This document shows positions 52,401 through 62,704 of a stretch of 64,000 nucleotides of DNA, piece after piece; within the stretch, counting starts at the first letter, position 1, and every line of letters begins with the position of its first letter. The notes under the pieces are model-generated. The model was not told where the DNA came from. It saw only the letters and a program-made list of their open reading frames with translations, and made no database searches. The position numbers and the translations under genes are program-made. The DNA is from Saccharothrix sp. S26 (lineage in GTDB: Bacteria; Actinomycetota; Actinomycetes; Mycobacteriales; Pseudonocardiaceae): assembly GCF_021390395.1 (NCBI RefSeq), contig NZ_JAJUWT010000016.1, positions 124,001 to 188,000 on the forward strand, in the 5' to 3' direction.

Positions 52401-54746
52401 GACACCGCGGGCACACCGGTCGCCACCATCGACTCGCTGGTGCTGCGCCCCGTCGAGCTGGGCGGCCTCGCCCTCACCCGGCACCCCGACTCGCTGCACG
52501 TCCTCGACTGGACGCCGGTGCCGATCACCGACGCGCCGGACGTGCCGGCCCGGTACCGCGAACTCGTGACCCCTGACGGAGACCCGGTCGCGCAGACCCA
52601 CGCCCTCACCCGGCAAGTGCTCCAAGACGTGCAGCGCGCGTTGGCCGACGACACCCGCCTGGTGATCGTCACCGCACACGACGACCTGGCGCTGGAAGCG
52701 GCCCGGGGCCTGGTGCGCAGCGCGCAGGCCGAGCACCCCGGTCGGTTCCTGCTGGTCGACCACGACGGCACGGAGGCGTCCCGGCAGGCGCTCCCGGCCG
52801 CCGTGCGGACCGCGTTCGCCCGAGCCGAACCGCACCTGCGACTGCGCGACGGCTCGCCGTCCGCGCCCCGGCTGGTCAAGTCCGCCGAGGACGGCACACC
52901 GCGCCCACTGCGCGGGACCGCGCTGATCACCGGAGGGTTCGGCGTCCTCGGCGGCCTGACCGCGCGCCACCTCGTCACCGCGCACGGGGTGCGGCACGTG
53001 GTTCTGGTCGGACGGCACGGCATCGCCGCCCCCGGCGCGGCACAGCTGCGGGCCGAGCTGGCCGACCTCGGCGCGCGCGTCACCGCCGCCGCGTGCGACG
53101 TCGCCGACCGGGACGCCCTGGCCGCGCTCCTCGCCACGATCGACGACCTGCGCGTGGTCGTGCACACCGCCGGGATCGTGGACGACGCCGTGGTCACCTC
53201 CCTCACCCCCGACCGGCTCGACGCCGTGCTGCGGCCCAAGGTCGACGCCGCCTGGCACCTGCACGAGTTGACCCACGACCTGGACGCGTTCGTGCTGTTC
53301 TCGTCCGTGGCGGGCGTGCTGGGCAGCCCCGGTCAGGCCAACTACGCGGCGGCCAACGCGTTCCTCGACGCCCTGGCCCGCCACCGGCACGCGCTCGGCC
53401 TGCCCGCCGTGTCGCTGGCGTGGGGGCACTGGGCGCAGGACAGCGGCATCACCGGCCACCTCGGCGAGGCCGACCGGCACCGGCTGGCCCGCGCCGGCCT
53501 GCACCCGCTGCCGACCGAGCGGGCGTTGGCGCTGCTCGACACCGGCCTGGCGACCGACCTGCCCGTGCTCGTGCCCGCGCACCTCGACCGGGCGGCCGCG
53601 CGGACGCCGTTGCTGCGCGACCGGGCACGGCACCCGAAGCCGCCCGCCGCCACGCCGGCCGACCTGATCGGACGGCTCGCCGCGCTGGCCGAACCCGAGC
53701 AGCGGGCACTGCTGCTGGACGTCATCACCACCCACAGCGCAGCCGTCCTCGGCCACACCACGCCGCTCGCCGCCGACCCGCAGCAGGCGTTCCGCGACCA
53801 CGGCGTCGACTCGCTCACCGCGATCGAGCTGCGCAACCGGCTCAACGCCGCCACCGGCCTGGAGCTGGCCGCGACCGCCGTGTTCGACTTCCCGACACCC
53901 GCGCAACTGGCCAACCACCTCTTCGGGCAGTTGCGCGGCACGGCCAAGCGGGACGCCGGGCCGGTGGAGACCCTGCTGCGCAAGGCGATCGACGTGGACC
54001 GCGCGCGTGACGGGCTCGACCTGCTCGCCACCGCGGCACGGCTCGGCCCGCTCGCCGACCGGCTCGACGTGACGCCGGCGAAGCTCACCACCGGCTTCGT
54101 GCCGCCCGCGTTGGTCTGCCTGCCGTCCGCGCTGGCGTTCACCGGCGTGGAGGAGTACGCGCGGTTCGCCGCCGCGTTGGAGGCGATGCGGGACGTGACC
54201 GCCCTGCCGCTGCCCGGTTTCACCGGCGGCCCGCTGCCCGCCACCGCCGAAGCCCTGGTGGACGCGCTCACCTCGGCCGTCGCGGACACGGCCACGGGCG
54301 AGTTCGCGCTGGTCGGCCGGTCGGTCGGGGCGTGGCTCGCCCGTGCCGTCGCGGCTCGCCTCGAAGCCGGTGGCGTGGCACCGGCCGCGCTCGTGCTGAT
54401 CACGCCCGCCGACGACCCGCGCGCGGTGCTCGACGGCGTGCTCGACCCCGAGCACCAGGTCCACCCGGTGGACGACGACCGGCTGGTCGCGATGGGCCGC
54501 TACCTCGACCTGGCCGGGCAGTGGCGCCCGGCCCCGACCGGCGCGCCGGTGCTGCACGTCGGCACCGCGGGCGAACGACCGCCGTCCGGGCAGGAGTCGG
54601 TGGTGGTCCCCGGCGACCACTTCTCGGTGCTGGAACAGCACTCCGCCGCCACCGCCCTGGCGATCAGCAGCTGGCTCACGGACTTCCAGGGGTACGGCGC
54701 CGGGTTGTCCGAACTCAGGGAGAGGAACGTCCATGATCTGGGATGA
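37644..54746 (+). CDS. Modular type I polyketide synthase: modules 5-7 and thioesterase
   Basis: 5700 residues. The ATG follows GGGGGAG by eight bases and lies five bases after the first PKS gene. The first 33 residues ([19 protein letters not shown], then more heptads) form the N-terminal docking coiled coil that should receive the chain from module 4. Domain order: KS-AT-DH-ER-KR-ACP; KS-AT-DH-ER-KR-ACP; KS-AT-DH-KR-ACP-TE. The ATs of modules 5 and 6 show GHSQG and YAAHS (methylmalonyl); module 7 shows GHSVG and HAFH (malonyl). The terminal thioesterase marks this as the last PKS of the line; it releases the octaketide, probably as a lactone. The 3' end overlaps the next gene by 14 bases, so tailoring is coupled to the PKS. 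Confidence 0.97.
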   Translation: MADEDKLRSYLKRATADLRVMGKRLAEVEEAAREPIAVIGLGCRYPGGVGSPDELWRLVADGVDAIGDFPTDRGWDVTHDPDPDRPGATYARSGGFLTDPGGFDAAFFGISPREALAMDPQQRVLLETAWETFEHAGIDPTSLRGTRTAVFTGVWSSGYAAQPPPDLEGFLATGIATSTTSGRVSYLLGLEGAAVSVDTACSSSLVAIHLAAQALRAGECTMALAGGVTVMATSAGFVEFARQRGLAPDGRVKAFADAADGTSWSEGAGLVLLERLSDALRNGHRVLAVVRGSAVNQDGASNGLAAPNGPSQERVIRQALANARLEPSDVDAVEAHGTGTTLGDPIEAQALLATYGQDRAEPLRLGSIKSNLGHTQAAAGVAGVIKMILAMRHGTLPRTLHVDRPTHHVDWTAGDVTLLTEPVAWPRTGRPRRAAVSSFGISGTNAHVILEHVPAEPSSTVDADLPWLLSARTPQALIAQAQRLAAVDAPAPNIARALADRTTFEHRAVLLADHRSGLDALADGRGAPGLVTGEVGVPGKTVFVFPGQGAQWPGMGRELYDTSEVFRAHVDACAEALAPHVDWSLVDVLRGGPLDRVDVVQPALFAVMVSLAGLWRSHGVVPDAVVGHSQGEIAAAHVAGILSLADAAKIVARRAKALVSLAGRGGMVSVALSPDRAADYLERWAGRLTVAVVNAPGAVVVSGNARDLDDLLAACAADDIRARALPVDYAAHSAEVEALREQLQHDLSGITARPAVVPLYSTVTGAPADDLDVDYWYRNLREPVRFDHATRAVLDHGHGVFVEVSPHPVVTSAIEETAEGTDVLVTGTLRRDQPEEFRTALARLHVRGVAVDWRLPTGITPADLPTYPFQRQRFWLSPVAGSVGDHPVLTTVVDLPDGGAALTGTVSLPTHPWLADHAVRGSVLLPGTAFLELAAHAAAKVGAPGVRELVLETPLVLDQDVVRLQVVVGPPDETGLRSVTVHSHTDEWVRHATGTLGDVPAPAWSTPWPPPDAEPLDVTDLYDAFAALGYDYGPAFQGVTAAWRVGDEVLAEVETAAEGRFAPHPALLDAALHPMALLIPDGPAKLPFAFTDAVLRPTDARVLRVRLAGGPDTWSVALADLDGTPVASVRSVAVRAFADAPDDLFQLKWTPVTGDTTAEARHHVSTHPGDTPDQALAAVREALAAIQDGPDRLVVVTRDAVAAVPGDVLDLAHSAVWGLVRAAQAEHPGRFVLVDADDSWDGSLADESELAVRRGTLLAPRLVRVDRALTPPDGPWRLEDVGTGSLDDLALVPRPELTGPLAPGQVRIALRAAGLNFRDVLIALDVYPGEALMGGEGAGIVLDVGPGVDRFRPGDRVFGLVPGAFGPVAVADHRVLAPMPDHWPFARAASVPVVFLTAWYGLVDLGRVRPGDRVLVHAGTGGVGMAAIQLARHLGAEVFATASPAKWDVLRGLGVPEDHIASSRTVEFEQRFPPVDVVLNSLADEFTDASLRLLAPGGRFVEMGKTDIRTDTGVDYTAFDIADAGPERLGEILAEVVRAIADGVLAPLPIDVRGVRDAVDVFRHMSQAQHIGKIVLTLPAALDGTVLITGGTGTLGRAVAAHLVAAHGVRRLVLVGRRGGEVRIEGADVRVVACDVTDRDQLADLLASIPDLTAVVHAAGVLDDAVVTALTAQQVADVFAPKVRAAWHLHELTRHLDLSAFVLFSSAAGVLGSPGQANYAAANAFLDALAVHRRALGLPAVSLAWGYWAETSGMTGHLSDADRHRLTRAGVVPLTTGHALDLFDAALAADRAAVAPVTLNVPALARTPAPPSALRGLVSRRRAKRPVHRGALADRLRSLPEAEQVAAVLDVVTAHTATVLGHASPDAVDTRQPFADLGFDSLTAVELRNRLGTATGLRLPATVTFDHPTPARLADFLRGEIVGTRAEAAAPVVRTVDDDPIVIVGMGCRLPGGVASPDDLWRLVSDGVDATTDFPTDRGWDLDRLYHPDPDHPGTTYTRRGGFLSDVAGFDADFFGISPREALAMDPQQRVLLETAWETLEHGGIDPRSLRGSRTGVFTGIWASGYGTPTAVEGHFGTGAATSVVSGRIAYLLGLEGVAVSLDTACSSSLVALHLAAQALRTGECDLALAGGVTVIATPVGFTEFSRQRGLAADGRCKPFSAAADGTSWGEGAGLVLLERLSDARRNGHRVLAVLAGTAVNSDGASNGLTAPNGPSQERVIRQALANAGLSPSEVDAVEAHGTGTSLGDPIEAQALLATYGQDRSEPLWLGSVKSNIGHTQAAAGVTGVIKMVLALQHGRLPKTLHVDEPTPHVDWEAGHLRLLTEPVAWPRTGRPRRAAVSSFGISGTNAHVVLEQSPDPAVTTAGGDLPWLVSAKTGTALRDQVRRLREFAASHPDADVGRALAARTRFPHRAAVLGSEVVSGTGTRDRTVFVFPGQGAQWVGMGRDLYASEPVFRDAVDACARALAPHVDWSLVEVLHGGELDRVDVVQPALFAMMVALARLWQSVGVEPDLVVGHSQGEIAAAHVAGALSLEDAARVVALRSKALVEISGRGGMVSLGLSADRAAAHLARWGGRLTVAVVNAPGSVVVSGDTDALDELLAGAGDLRARRLPVDYAAHSAHVEAIRDRLLTDLADLTPSSGRIPFHSAVTGEVIDTAGLDAAYWYRNLREPVLFEQVARAVSAAGSPVFVEVSPHPVLLPALAELDTAAGGTLRRDQGGRGDFLAAAARLFVLGVDVDWGVTPTASAGLPTYPFQRERFWLTPGGPGDVSGAGLDPVDHPLLGASVALPGERAVVLTGTVGTATHPWLADHAVLGTVLLPATAFVELVAHAAGVVGRATVEELVLEAPLALDGAVRVQVVVGAADDTGRHPVEVRSQGRDGWVRHATGTLAAEPVPAPAFPPSWPPAGARPVDVRELYDALAAAGYEHGPAFQGVRAVWRTDREVFAEVAVDDGVGYGTHPALLDAALQPLALLAGTTGDVRLPFSLAGITVHRTGATTARVRLSGTAADGYAVALADDSGAPVVTIGSVTTRPLARPADDALFRLDWIRRDGTTAAPERVVSPRSTEEALELLQAFLAEDGDTRLVVHTRDAVAAVPGDRVDDLDGAAVWGLVRAAQAEHPGRFVLVDTDGSPLVVPDDEDQVAVRRGVAHVPRLVRTTARPVPTGSLVPPDTGDLDDLAFAETAEEPLRPHEVRVRVRAAGVNFRDVLIALGVYPVPAVLGSEGAGVVTEVGSAVTGLRPGDRVLGLLPGAFGPAAVADHRVLVPMPAEWSFSRAAAVPVAFLTAWYGLADLGGLGAGDRVLIHSGAGGVGMAAIQLAQRLGAEVFATASPGKWDVLRGLGLPEDHIASSRTLEFEQRFPRVDVVLNSLTGEFTDASLRLLADGGRFVDMGKADIRDAPGYRAFDLAEAGPERLGEVLAEVVRLLVAGELAVPPITAWDVRRASEALRHMSQAGHVGKVVLTVPAPLDPDGTVLVTGGGGTLGGHVARHLVTAHGVRKLVLVSRSGATVDLPGADVTAVACDVGDREALAAVLAGIPDLTAVVHAAGTLDDGLIESLTPERLAAVRTAKSEAARHLHELTRHLDLSAFVLFSSAAGVLGSAGQGNYAAANASLDALAEHRRRQGLPAVSVAWGQWAQASGLTGNLAEADRRRLARSGVVPLSTEHGLALFDAALTAPEPTLVAAGLRVAALGDQPVLRALTRRRPVRTSAVGRNLGALPEAEQRVALLELVTTHSAAVLGRTDGVDADRAFKDLGFDSLTAVELRNRLSAAVGVRLSATMTFDHPTPAKLVDHLREVLLGAARPTVAPVAAARTDDPVVVVGTGCRFPGGVTSAADLWRLVAEGVDAIGDFPADRGWDVARLYDPDGGPGTSYTRSGGFLADVGGFDAAFFGISPREALAMDPQQRLVLETAWETFEHAGIDPTSLRGSRTGVFTGSWASGYAGGVDQVSRDVEGYLATGTATSVTSGRVSYLLGLEGPAVSVDTACSSSLVAIHLAAQALRSGECDLALAGGVTVMATPASFVEFSRQHGLSADGRSKSFAAAADGTSWGEGAGLVLLERLSDARRHGHRVLAVVAGSAVNQDGSSNGLTAPNGPSQERVIRQALANAGLSPSDVDVVEAHGTGTTLGDPIEAQALLATYGQDRSEPLWLGSVKSNIGHTQAAAGVAGVIKVVEALRHGHLPKTLHVDEPTPHVEWERGEIRLLTETRPWPGTDRPRRAGVSAFGISGTNAHVILEQAPAGEPVAVVEPMPWLLSAKTPQALRAQARRLRDFADDPAVGSALAARTVFGYRAALTDPATLLADLDALADAPIEKARPGKTAFVFSGQGSQWRGMGERLAAAYPVFASTLEEVCGRLGLALWEVDLDQTRHTQAALFAVEVALYRLVESLGVRPDYLVGHSVGEIAAAHVSGVLSLEDACTLVSARGRLMQELPTGGAMVAIRATEAEITLADGVELAAVNGPDAVVISGDEDAVLRMAELWRERGRETRWLPVSHAFHSAHMDPMLAEFSRVVEGLSFGCPQIPIVSTVLSDVSSSVDNRDPLGGYPSAGTAFDAGYWVRQVREPVRFADALEWLHANGVTTFLEIGPHPTLVPNGVMRRDHDEPERLLAALGRLWEQGADWRPPASRVHLDLPTYPFQHEPFWLVPSTPADVAGAGLDALDHPLLRAAVRLPDGQGVVLTGVLAPAAQPWLAEHTVLGTALLPATGFVELALHAGGQVGCPVLAELVLEAPLPLHGVTHVQVTVGAPDDTGRRAVTLHSRTTDNPDDWTRHATGALRPEPATPPTGPATWPPAGATPVDITTLYDALADAGYDYGPTFQGLRAIWRHGDDLHAEVAFPAEHDRLTGYGLHPALLDAAIQPLTLLTGITAEVDGHGLARLPFSFAGTSITGTAATLRVVLSPTAPDTYSVHVTDTAGTPVATIDSLVLRPVELGGLALTRHPDSLHVLDWTPVPITDAPDVPARYRELVTPDGDPVAQTHALTRQVLQDVQRALADDTRLVIVTAHDDLALEAARGLVRSAQAEHPGRFLLVDHDGTEASRQALPAAVRTAFARAEPHLRLRDGSPSAPRLVKSAEDGTPRPLRGTALITGGFGVLGGLTARHLVTAHGVRHVVLVGRHGIAAPGAAQLRAELADLGARVTAAACDVADRDALAALLATIDDLRVVVHTAGIVDDAVVTSLTPDRLDAVLRPKVDAAWHLHELTHDLDAFVLFSSVAGVLGSPGQANYAAANAFLDALARHRHALGLPAVSLAWGHWAQDSGITGHLGEADRHRLARAGLHPLPTERALALLDTGLATDLPVLVPAHLDRAAARTPLLRDRARHPKPPAATPADLIGRLAALAEPEQRALLLDVITTHSAAVLGHTTPLAADPQQAFRDHGVDSLTAIELRNRLNAATGLELAATAVFDFPTPAQLANHLFGQLRGTAKRDAGPVETLLRKAIDVDRARDGLDLLATAARLGPLADRLDVTPAKLTTGFVPPALVCLPSALAFTGVEEYARFAAALEAMRDVTALPLPGFTGGPLPATAEALVDALTSAVADTATGEFALVGRSVGAWLARAVAARLEAGGVAPAALVLITPADDPRAVLDGVLDPEHQVHPVDDDRLVAMGRYLDLAGQWRPAPTGAPVLHVGTAGERPPSGQESVVVPGDHFSVLEQHSAATALAISSWLTDFQGYGAGLSELRERNVHDLG
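43446..49050 (+). other. Module 6: KS-AT(methylmalonyl)-DH-ER-KR-ACP
   Basis: KS Cys 43959; AT near 44940, Ser 45201, YAAHS at 45495-45509; DH from about 45987 with His 46083 and Asp 46545; ER from about 47163 with [10 protein letters not shown] from 48066 ([12 protein letters not shown], Tyr 48474); ACP Ser 48930. Full reduction expected. The KR nucleotide motif has Gly where the other B-type KRs have Thr (TGGTG). Confidence 0.86.
49098..53940 (+). other. Module 7: KS-AT(malonyl)-DH-KR-ACP
   Basis: KS Cys 49617; AT near 50625 with GHSVG (Ser 50859) and HAFH at 51144-51155 (malonyl); DH from about 51648 with His 51744 and Asp 52227; KR from about 52911 ([12 protein letters not shown] in place of LDD; Tyr 53343); ACP Ser 53811 in HGVDSL. 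Expected: the 2,3-double bond next to the carboxyl end. Confidence 0.86.
50611..51432 (+). repeat. Malonyl-AT repeat, copy 2 (module 7)
   Basis: Partner of 34265-35092. Long runs are identical, including the segment 51246-51320 coding for the unusual 25-residue stretch. Confidence 0.85.
53941..54743 (+). other. Terminal thioesterase domain
   Basis: About 265 residues after the last ACP. The nucleophile elbow is GRSVGA (Ser codon 54321), an uncommon form of the GHSxG motif; the catalytic His is in PGDHFSVLE (54618). Expected to release and probably cyclise the chain. Confidence 0.85.
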
Positions 54747-56976
54747 CGTGTACATCGGGGGCACCGGCCGACACCTGCCGCCGCGCACGCCGGCGACCGA
54801 CGCCGTGCCCGACACCGACACCATGCGGCGGCTGCTCGCGCTGTCGGACTTCACGTCGTTCACCCGGTCCGACGACCTCACCGAGCACGCCATGGCGGTG
54901 CGCGCGGCGATCGGCGCGCTGCGCCAGTCCGGGCTGACCGGCGCGGACATCGCCATGGCCGCCTACGCCCAGATGGACCACCAGGACCACATGGCGTCCT
55001 CGTGCCACCTCCAACGCGTCCTCGGCCTCGGCCACGCCCTGGTCTACGAGGTGGAGGCGACCAGCAACGGCGGCTCGGCCGCGCTCCAGGCCGCCGCCGC
55101 ACACCTCGTGGCCGACCGGTCCGCCACCGCCACCCTGGTCACCGCCACCGCCCGGTTCCGGCCGCCCCGCTGGGAGCGCTGGCAGCCCACCGTCGGCATC
55201 TTCCTCGCCGACGGCGCGGCGGCGGCCGTGCTCACCCGCGACGGCGGCCGAGCGCGCCTGGTCGCGACCGCCAACAGCTCCGCCACCCAGATGGAGGTCC
55301 TCGCCACCCCGTCCATCCCCGACCCGCTGGGCCACCGCGACCGCACGCCCATCGAGGTCACCGGCCTCGCGCCCTACCTGACCCTGATGAGCGAGGCGCT
55401 GGTCGGCGCGGTCGAGCAGGCCGCGAAGGAAGGTGGCGTCGCGATCGCCGACATCACCCGGTTCGTCATCACCGGCCTGGGCCTGGCGCAACTGCAAGTG
55501 GTGGTGCTGGAACCGCTCGGCATCGACCTCGGCCGCACGACCTGGCCGTTCCTGCGCGAGCTCGGGCACGTCGGGCCGTGCGACCAACTTCTCGGCGTGG
55601 ACCACCTGCTCAACGACGCGGACCTGAAGCCCGGCGACACGATCATGGTCATCGGCCTGGGCATGGGCTCCCGGTTCACCGCCGCCCTGCTGGAGGTCAC
55701 CGAGCCGCCCGCGCGCGGCACGGCGTTCGTGGCGCAGTCGGTCGAGATCCCGGCCGTCGAGCGGTACACCATCGACCCGACCGGCGCCGACATCTTCGGC
55801 GAGGCCGCCCGGCTGCGCGAACGCGGCCACACCACGCCCGTGGAGCTGCCCGGCGGTGTCGGCGCGTGGGCGGTGGTCGGCCACGACGCCGTCAAGGAGG
55901 TGCTGCTGGACCCGAACGTCTCCAAGGACGCCAACCGGCACTGGCCCGCGTGGCGCAACGGCGAGATCCCGCCCGACTGGCCGCTGATCATGTGGGTGGC
56001 GATGAAGAACATGTTCACCGCCTACGGCGAGGACCACGCCCGGCTGCGCAAGCTGGTGGCCAAGGCGTTCACCGCGCGGCGCGTCGACGCCCTGCGCCCG
56101 CGGATCGAGTCGATCACCGCCGAGCTGGTCGACCGGCTGGCCGCCGTGCCGCGCGGCGAAGTGGTCGACCTGCGCGCGGAGTTCGCGTTCCAGCTGCCGA
56201 TCCGGGTGATCAGCGGCCTGTTCGGGCTGTCCGAGCGGACCGGCGCGGACCTGCGCCGCCTGGTCGAGGCGGTGTTCAGCCTCGACGCCGACCCCGACGG
56301 CGTGCAGGGCGCGTCCGCCGAGCTGTACATGCTGCTGAAAGGCCTGGTCGCGGAGAAGCGCGCGAACCCCGGCGACGACCTGACCACCGACCTGATCGCG
56401 GCCCGCGAGGAGGACGGCAGCCGGCTCGGCGAGCAGGAGCTGCTGGACACGTTGCTGCTGACCATCAGCGCGGGCTTCGAGACCACCGTGAACCTGCTCG
56501 ACAGCGCCGTGCACGCCCTGGCCACCCACCCGGCCCAGCTCGACCGCGTCACCACGGGCGCGAGCACCTGGGACGACGTGGTGGACGAGACGCTGCGCTG
56601 GCAGGCGCCCGTGCCGAACCTGCCGCTGCGGTACGCGGTGCGGGACGTGCGGGTCGGCGGTGTCGAGATCGCCCGAGGCGACGCGATCCTGGTGTCGTTC
56701 GGCGCGGCCGGCCGCGACCCGGCCCGGCACGGCGCGAACGCCGAGGAGTTCGACCTCACCCGACCGTCGCGGCGCGACCACCTGGCGTTCGGCCACGGCG
56801 TGCACCACTGCCTGGGCTCGCCGCTGGCGCGGCTGGAGGCCACGGTGGCGTTGCGGGCGCTGTTCGAACGGTTCCCGAACCTTCGGCTCGCCGTGCCGCC
56901 GGCCGAGCTGCGACCGTTGGGGTCGTTCTTCACCAACGGGCACAAGACGCTGCCCGTGGTGCTGGAGGAGGACTGA
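54733..56976 (+). CDS. KAS III-like acyltransferase fused to cytochrome P450
   Basis: 747 residues in one uninterrupted frame; ATG seven bases after GGGAGAGG and 14 bases inside the PKS end. Residues 1 to about 322 have the thiolase fold of FabH/CerJ/DpsC-type KAS III proteins ([12 protein letters not shown]-terminal [13 protein letters not shown]). The nucleophile position, in [13 protein letters not shown], is Ser111 rather than Cys, as in DpsC. The FabH His and Asn motifs are replaced by GLGLAQ and GHVGPCDQ. Residues about 342-747 are a complete P450: I-helix AGFETT (580-585), ExxR (E619, R622), and haem loop [10 protein letters not shown] with Cys693. So the P450 half should bind haem, unlike DesVIII/EryCII helpers. 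Likely role: hydroxylate the polyketide and acylate it (inference). It needs a ferredoxin from elsewhere. Confidence 0.9.
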   Translation: MIWDDVYIGGTGRHLPPRTPATDAVPDTDTMRRLLALSDFTSFTRSDDLTEHAMAVRAAIGALRQSGLTGADIAMAAYAQMDHQDHMASSCHLQRVLGLGHALVYEVEATSNGGSAALQAAAAHLVADRSATATLVTATARFRPPRWERWQPTVGIFLADGAAAAVLTRDGGRARLVATANSSATQMEVLATPSIPDPLGHRDRTPIEVTGLAPYLTLMSEALVGAVEQAAKEGGVAIADITRFVITGLGLAQLQVVVLEPLGIDLGRTTWPFLRELGHVGPCDQLLGVDHLLNDADLKPGDTIMVIGLGMGSRFTAALLEVTEPPARGTAFVAQSVEIPAVERYTIDPTGADIFGEAARLRERGHTTPVELPGGVGAWAVVGHDAVKEVLLDPNVSKDANRHWPAWRNGEIPPDWPLIMWVAMKNMFTAYGEDHARLRKLVAKAFTARRVDALRPRIESITAELVDRLAAVPRGEVVDLRAEFAFQLPIRVISGLFGLSERTGADLRRLVEAVFSLDADPDGVQGASAELYMLLKGLVAEKRANPGDDLTTDLIAAREEDGSRLGEQELLDTLLLTISAGFETTVNLLDSAVHALATHPAQLDRVTTGASTWDDVVDETLRWQAPVPNLPLRYAVRDVRVGGVEIARGDAILVSFGAAGRDPARHGANAEEFDLTRPSRRDHLAFGHGVHHCLGSPLARLEATVALRALFERFPNLRLAVPPAELRPLGSFFTNGHKTLPVVLEED

Positions 56977-56977
56977 G

Positions 56978-58141
56978 ATGGCCCACTTCGCGTTCGTCAG
57001 CGCGCCCGCCTCCGGGCACGTCAACCCGACCCTGCCGCTGGTGGAGGAGCTGGTCCGGCGCGGTCACCGGGTCAGCTACGCCACCGGGCCCGCCACCGCC
57101 GACGGCGCGGCGCGGGCGGGCGCGACCCCCGTCGTGCTGCCGTCGGAGCTGCCGCCGGACCTCGACGCGCGGGGCGAGTTCACCGCCGACCAGCTGGCCG
57201 TGACGCTGAACCACTTCCTCGACGACGCCGCGGTGTCGTTCCCGGTGCTGGCCGCGCACTTCGAGCAGGACCGGCCGGACGCGGTGTGCTACGACTCCGT
57301 GACCTTCACCGGGCGGATGCTGGCCAACCTGCTCGACGTGCCCGAGGTGGCGCTGGTGCCCACGTTCGCCGAGAACGAGCGGTTCTCCGCCACGCAGGTC
57401 TACCTGCCGCCGGACTTCGACCACCAGCACCCGGAGCTGGTCGCCGCGATCGGCCGGATGGCGGAGTTCGCCTCCGGCTTCACCTTCCTCGACGACCCGA
57501 ACCTGATGTTCGGCCACGTCGCGCCGACGAACGTGGTGTTCGTGCCGAAGTCGTTCCAGCCGGCCGCCGACACGTTCGACGACCGGTTCCACTTCGTGGG
57601 GCCGTCGCTGGGCACCTGGCAGCAGGCCGAGCGGTGGTCACCGGCGTCCGACTCGCCGGTGCTGCTGGTCTCGCTGGGCACGGTGTTCAACTCGCGCCCC
57701 GACTTCTACCGGACCTGCGTGGCGGCGTTCGGCGACGGGCCGTGGGAGGTCGTGATGTCGATCGGCGACCTCGACCCCGCCCTGCTCGGGCCGCTGCCCG
57801 CGAACGTCTCGGCGCACGCCCGCGTGCCGCAGGTCGCCGTGCTGCGGCACGCGTCGGTGTTCGTCAGCCACGCGGGCATGAACTCGGTGATGGAGTCGCT
57901 GCACCACGGCGTGCCGCTGGTGACCGTGCCGCAGATCCCCGAACAGCGGGCCATCGCGGCACGGGCCGCCGAGCTGGGCGTGGGCGTGGCGCTGGAGGAC
58001 GAGACGCCGGACGGGCTGCGCGCGGCGGTGTCGGCGGCCTCGGCGAACCGGGCGGCCGTCGAGGAGCTGGGCGAGGTGGTCCGGGCCTGCGGCGGTGCGC
58101 GGGCGGCGGCCGACGTGCTGGACGAGCTGGTGGGCCCCTGA
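56978..58141 (+). CDS. Macrolide-type glycosyltransferase (GT1, OleD/OleI-like)
   Basis: 387 residues; its ATG starts two bases after the stop of the P450 fusion, with GGAGGAGG upstream. The N-terminus MAHFAFVSAPASGHVNPTLP is the acceptor-side loop of macrolide glycosyltransferases with the catalytic His (SGHVNP). The donor site reads VSHAGMNSVMESLHHGVP followed by VTVPQIPEQ, very close in style to OleD-type enzymes that use UDP-glucose; the Glu-Gln pair contacts the sugar. It probably glucosylates the PKS product, either as a biosynthetic step or as self-protection by masking, as with OleI/OleD. The family cannot by itself tell which. No deoxysugar genes are seen, which favours a common NDP-sugar. 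Confidence 0.9.
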   Translation: MAHFAFVSAPASGHVNPTLPLVEELVRRGHRVSYATGPATADGAARAGATPVVLPSELPPDLDARGEFTADQLAVTLNHFLDDAAVSFPVLAAHFEQDRPDAVCYDSVTFTGRMLANLLDVPEVALVPTFAENERFSATQVYLPPDFDHQHPELVAAIGRMAEFASGFTFLDDPNLMFGHVAPTNVVFVPKSFQPAADTFDDRFHFVGPSLGTWQQAERWSPASDSPVLLVSLGTVFNSRPDFYRTCVAAFGDGPWEVVMSIGDLDPALLGPLPANVSAHARVPQVAVLRHASVFVSHAGMNSVMESLHHGVPLVTVPQIPEQRAIAARAAELGVGVALEDETPDGLRAAVSAASANRAAVEELGEVVRACGGARAAADVLDELVGP

Positions 58142-58153
58142 CCGGGGCCCGCC
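58129..58153. terminator. Bidirectional stem-loop between convergent genes
   Basis: Arms GGTGGGCCCC (58129-58138) and GGGGCCCGCC (58144-58153) form a 10-bp stem with one G-T pair around a TGACC loop. It overlaps the stop of the glycosyltransferase and lies four bases from the stop of the convergent carbamoyltransferase. No T tract, as is usual in high-G+C actinobacteria. Confidence 0.6.
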
Positions 58154-58156
58154 GTC

Positions 58157-60133
58157 TCAGCTCTTGGGGGACAAAGCGAAGAACCGCCGCTGCCACAGCG
58201 ACACCAGCTCCTCGCGCACCTCGTCGGTCAGCGTCCCGGCCAACGCGGCCACGGTGCTCTCGCCGTCCGCCGCCGCCAGGAGCCCGAACACCGCGGGGGA
58301 GACCTTCGCCGACGGGCCGAACGAGTAGTCCAGGTACACCTCGCCGTCGGGCTCCTCGCCGGGTCGCCAGTCCTGCCGCAGCCGGGTGGTCGGGCGTGGG
58401 ACCAGGACCAGGTCGTCCAGCGCCCGCGCCACCGGGCCCCGGCGCCGGACCAGGAAGTCCTCGACCACCAGCACGTCGATCTCGGTGGTCAGGTAGGTGG
58501 TGATCGCGTCGTGGACGGACTGGACGATCGGTTCGGCGTTGTTGTTGAACGAGGTGTTGAGCAGGACCGGGGTGCCGGTGAGGTCGCCGAACCGGGTGAT
58601 CAGCTCGTGGAACCGGGCGTTGGCCTCGGCCGTGACGACCTGGACGCGTGCCGTGCCGTCCACGTGCGTGACCGCGCCCAGCTCGGCTCGCCGGTCCTCG
58701 TGGACGTGCACCACGAACGACATGAACCCGTGGTCGGCGGCGGTGTCGGTGAGGTCGAAGTAGCCGGCCGCGGCCTCCGGCGTGACGGCGGGCGCGAACG
58801 GCCGGAAACCCTCCCGCTTCTTCACCATGGCGTTGATCCGGTCCCGGTTGTGCGCCGGGCGGGCGTCGGCCAGGATGCTGCGGTTGCCCAACGCCCGCGG
58901 CCCGAACTCCGACCGCCCGTGCGCCCACCCCACCACCGCGCCGTCGGCGAGCAGCCGTGCCGTCACGCCCACGACGTCATCGGCCCGCTCGATTTCCACG
59001 ACCCCGCTCCACGCGCGCAGCTCCCGTTCGACCTCGTCGGGTGTGCCGAGGTCCGGGCCGAGGCTCGCGCTCACCAGCCGCTCGACGCGGGTGTGCGGGG
59101 CGCCGAAGCTCGCCGCCGCGACGATGGCCGCCCCCTCCGCCGCGCCCGCGTCGTGCGACGACGGGTGCACGAAGACCTCCTCGAACAGGCCGGACCGCAG
59201 GATCACGCCGTTGAGGCTGCTGTTGTGCGCGACACCGCCGGTGAAGCACAGCCTGGTCGCGCCCGTTTCCCGCGCCCAGTGCGTGATCACGTGCATGGCC
59301 AGGAGTTCCAGCGTCTCCTGGAGCCCGGCGGCGAAGTCCTTGTGCGCCTGCGTGACCGGTTCACCGGCGCGCCGGTCGTGGAACCCCGCCTCGTAGAACG
59401 GGGCCACGGTCGGGTTGATGTCCGGTATCGGCGGCGTCATCGCGTAGTCGCCGTCGGGCAGCAGGGTGTAGAGGCTGCGGAACTGCTCGCGGTAGGTCGC
59501 CGGGTCGCCGTACGGGGCCAGCCCCATGACCTTGTACTCGTCGCCGAACCCGTAGCCGACGTGCCCGATCGCGTCCTGGTAGAGCAAGCCCAGCGACTGC
59601 GGCACCGAGTACGACCGCAGCTCGCGCAGCTCACCCGACCCGGCCAGGTAGATCGTGGTCGACGTGGTCTCACCGCGCCCGTCCATGACGACCACCAGCG
59701 CGTCCCGCATGCCCGACCGCGCGAACGACGACCAGGCGTGCGCGAGGTGGTGCCGGGCGAACACCACCCGGTCGGCGGGGACCTCCCAGTCGAAGTGCTC
59801 GCGCAGCCGGTCTTGGAGCAGGTCCAGGCCCCAGCGCACCGGCTGGACCGGCGTGGCCACGTGGAAGTTGCCCAGGCCGAGGTCGACCAGGTCACGACCG
59901 AAGTAGAAACCGATCGCGTCGACGTCCCGCGGCTCGACGCCGGCCAGCTCCAGGCACGCCCGGATCGCGCCGGCCGGGAACCTGTTCGTCTTCTTGATCC
60001 GGTTGAACCGCTCCTCCTCGACCGCCGCGACGAGTTCGCCGTCGGCCACCAGGCACGCGGCGGCGTCGTGCATGTAGGTCCGGTACAACGCCGGCAGCAA
60101 ATCGAAATGACCGCTGATGCCCAACGCCAGCAT
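58157..60133 (-). CDS. Carbamoyltransferase (NodU/CmcH/TobZ family)
   Basis: 658 residues from ATG. The N-terminal half is the Kae1-like domain: HDAAACLVADGELVAAVEEE, metal-binding FARHHLAHAWS (HxxxH), and DGRGET for nucleotide phosphate. The C-terminal YrdC-like half has the family hallmark SEFGPRALGNRSILAD and LNTSFN. It makes carbamoyl-adenylate from carbamoyl phosphate and ATP and transfers the carbamoyl group to a hydroxyl, here probably on the macrolide or its sugar. About 95 residues at the C-terminus (LDYSFGPSAKVSPAVFGLLA and onward) go beyond CmcH/TobZ length and look like a small winged-helix or PqqD-like unit. It faces the PKS operon, so it has its own promoter. Confidence 0.92.
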   Translation of the reverse strand: MLALGISGHFDLLPALYRTYMHDAAACLVADGELVAAVEEERFNRIKKTNRFPAGAIRACLELAGVEPRDVDAIGFYFGRDLVDLGLGNFHVATPVQPVRWGLDLLQDRLREHFDWEVPADRVVFARHHLAHAWSSFARSGMRDALVVVMDGRGETTSTTIYLAGSGELRELRSYSVPQSLGLLYQDAIGHVGYGFGDEYKVMGLAPYGDPATYREQFRSLYTLLPDGDYAMTPPIPDINPTVAPFYEAGFHDRRAGEPVTQAHKDFAAGLQETLELLAMHVITHWARETGATRLCFTGGVAHNSSLNGVILRSGLFEEVFVHPSSHDAGAAEGAAIVAAASFGAPHTRVERLVSASLGPDLGTPDEVERELRAWSGVVEIERADDVVGVTARLLADGAVVGWAHGRSEFGPRALGNRSILADARPAHNRDRINAMVKKREGFRPFAPAVTPEAAAGYFDLTDTAADHGFMSFVVHVHEDRRAELGAVTHVDGTARVQVVTAEANARFHELITRFGDLTGTPVLLNTSFNNNAEPIVQSVHDAITTYLTTEIDVLVVEDFLVRRRGPVARALDDLVLVPRPTTRLRQDWRPGEEPDGEVYLDYSFGPSAKVSPAVFGLLAAADGESTVAALAGTLTDEVREELVSLWQRRFFALSPKS

Positions 60134-60334
60134 GCCGCCCCACTTCCCCGGTCGGTGGTCCGTATTCTCACCGAACCACGGAGGTGGGAGACGACATACC
60201 GCTGATCGGTCGGATCGCCGGAAATGGCGGTCCGGGCACTTCGGAATTGGTGTCTGTCAATCGTCATCGCCGATCCGCGAATGGTTTCACCGCCGGATCG
60301 GTGCTAGCCGCGCACGACGAATTCCGGGATTTGC

Positions 60335-61513
<1,179 letters not shown>

Positions 61514-61599
61514 TCACCGAGGCCGCGCCGATCGCCCGCGGGCGACTTCGTGACCGCACCGGCTCCGCGCCCGGCGGGGGGAGGCGTAGGTTCGCGACC

Positions 61600-62601
61600 A
61601 TGCGCGTTCTGTTCGCCGGCCTCGCGTCCGTGGGCCACACCTATCCGCTGATCCCGCTCGCGATCGCCGCCCGTGACGCCGGGCACGAAGTGCACTTCGC
61701 CGTCGGCGAGGAGGTGCACGCGCCGTTGGCCGCGAACGGCCTGCGACCGTTCCGACCCGCGGACACCTTCTACGAGATCTACGCCGAGGACCTGGAGCCG
61801 GAACTGGAGCGGCTGCGACCGGACCTCGTCGTGCACGGGTGGGGTGTGCCGGGCGCCGCGATCGCCGCCCAGCGGGCCGGGATCCCGGGCCTGTGGCACG
61901 GCTTCGGCCGCCTGTTCCCCGACGGGATCGGCCTCGAACTGCCCACCAAGAGCGTCCCCGGCCTGCCGCACGTCGACATCTGCCCGCCGTCGTTGCAGGA
62001 CGCGGACTTCCTGGCCGAGGCGGACCGGATCGCGCTGCGCCCCGTCCCGTTCTCCGCACCGGCCGCGCTGCCCACCTGGGACGGTGGCCGCACGTCACGG
62101 CCCTTGGTGTACCTGACGCTCGGCACCGCGTTCGGCACGCCCGAGTTGCTGTCCACCGCCGTCAACGGACTGTCCGCAGTGGACGCGCAGGTCGTCGTCG
62201 CCACCGGCCGGGTGCGCCCGGACCAGCTCGGCGCCGTGCCGGACAACGTCACCGTCCACTCCTGGGTGCCGCAAGCCGACCTGCTGCCGCACGTGGACCT
62301 CGTCGTGCACCACGGCGGCAGCGGCACCACCCTGGGCGCGCTCGCCGTCGGCGTGCCGCAGTTGCTCCTGCCCCAGGGCGCCGACCAGTTCGCCAACGCC
62401 GACGCCGTCACCGCGGCCGGCGCCGGTGCCCGACTGCTCCCGGACGAGGTCCACGCGGAGGCGATCGCCGCGCACGCCCGAGCCCTGACGCGGCCCGGCG
62501 GGCACGTCGACGCGGCCCGCGCGATCGCCGAGGAGATCGCCCGGATGCCCGCGCCGGACGAGGTCGCCCGCCGCCTCCCGGACTACGCCCGGCCGAGCTA
62601 G
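61600..62601 (+). CDS. GT1-family glycosyltransferase, short form
   Basis: 333 residues, roughly 50-60 shorter than typical macrolide or aglycone glycosyltransferases; the shortening is in the N-terminal acceptor domain. The N-terminus MRVLFAGLASVGHTYPLIPL has the catalytic His, and the donor site HHGGSGTTLGALAVGVPQLLLPQGADQFANA is complete. The length and loss of acceptor loops leave the substrate open. It could glycosylate the polyketide or serve elsewhere; it stands apart from the tailoring genes, beyond the xylanase, which it diverges from with 248 bases between starts. Confidence 0.82.
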   Translation: MRVLFAGLASVGHTYPLIPLAIAARDAGHEVHFAVGEEVHAPLAANGLRPFRPADTFYEIYAEDLEPELERLRPDLVVHGWGVPGAAIAAQRAGIPGLWHGFGRLFPDGIGLELPTKSVPGLPHVDICPPSLQDADFLAEADRIALRPVPFSAPAALPTWDGGRTSRPLVYLTLGTAFGTPELLSTAVNGLSAVDAQVVVATGRVRPDQLGAVPDNVTVHSWVPQADLLPHVDLVVHHGGSGTTLGALAVGVPQLLLPQGADQFANADAVTAAGAGARLLPDEVHAEAIAAHARALTRPGGHVDAARAIAEEIARMPAPDEVARRLPDYARPS

Positions 62602-62692
62602 CCGGCGCGCCCGTGCCACGAACCGGTGAAGGGCGTCGTCACGTTCCCACCGAGTTCACGTCCTGGAAACCACCGGCTGCCCCGCGCTGACC

Positions 62693-62698
62693 TACAGT
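62693..62698 (+). promoter_or_regulatory. Possible -10 box of a leaderless promoter for the GH92-like gene
   Basis: TACAGT matches TANNNT and is followed by six bases and the ATC where the reading frame of the GH92-like protein appears to begin. No ribosome site is present between them. Confidence 0.35.
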
Positions 62699-62704
62699 CG
62701 CGCC

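Noticed and set aside
54733..56976. The P450 half as a haem-less DesVIII/EryCII-type helper for the glycosyltransferase
   Set aside because: The haem-ligand Cys693 in [10 protein letters not shown], the ExxR pair and the AGFETT helix are all present, so it should be a working P450.
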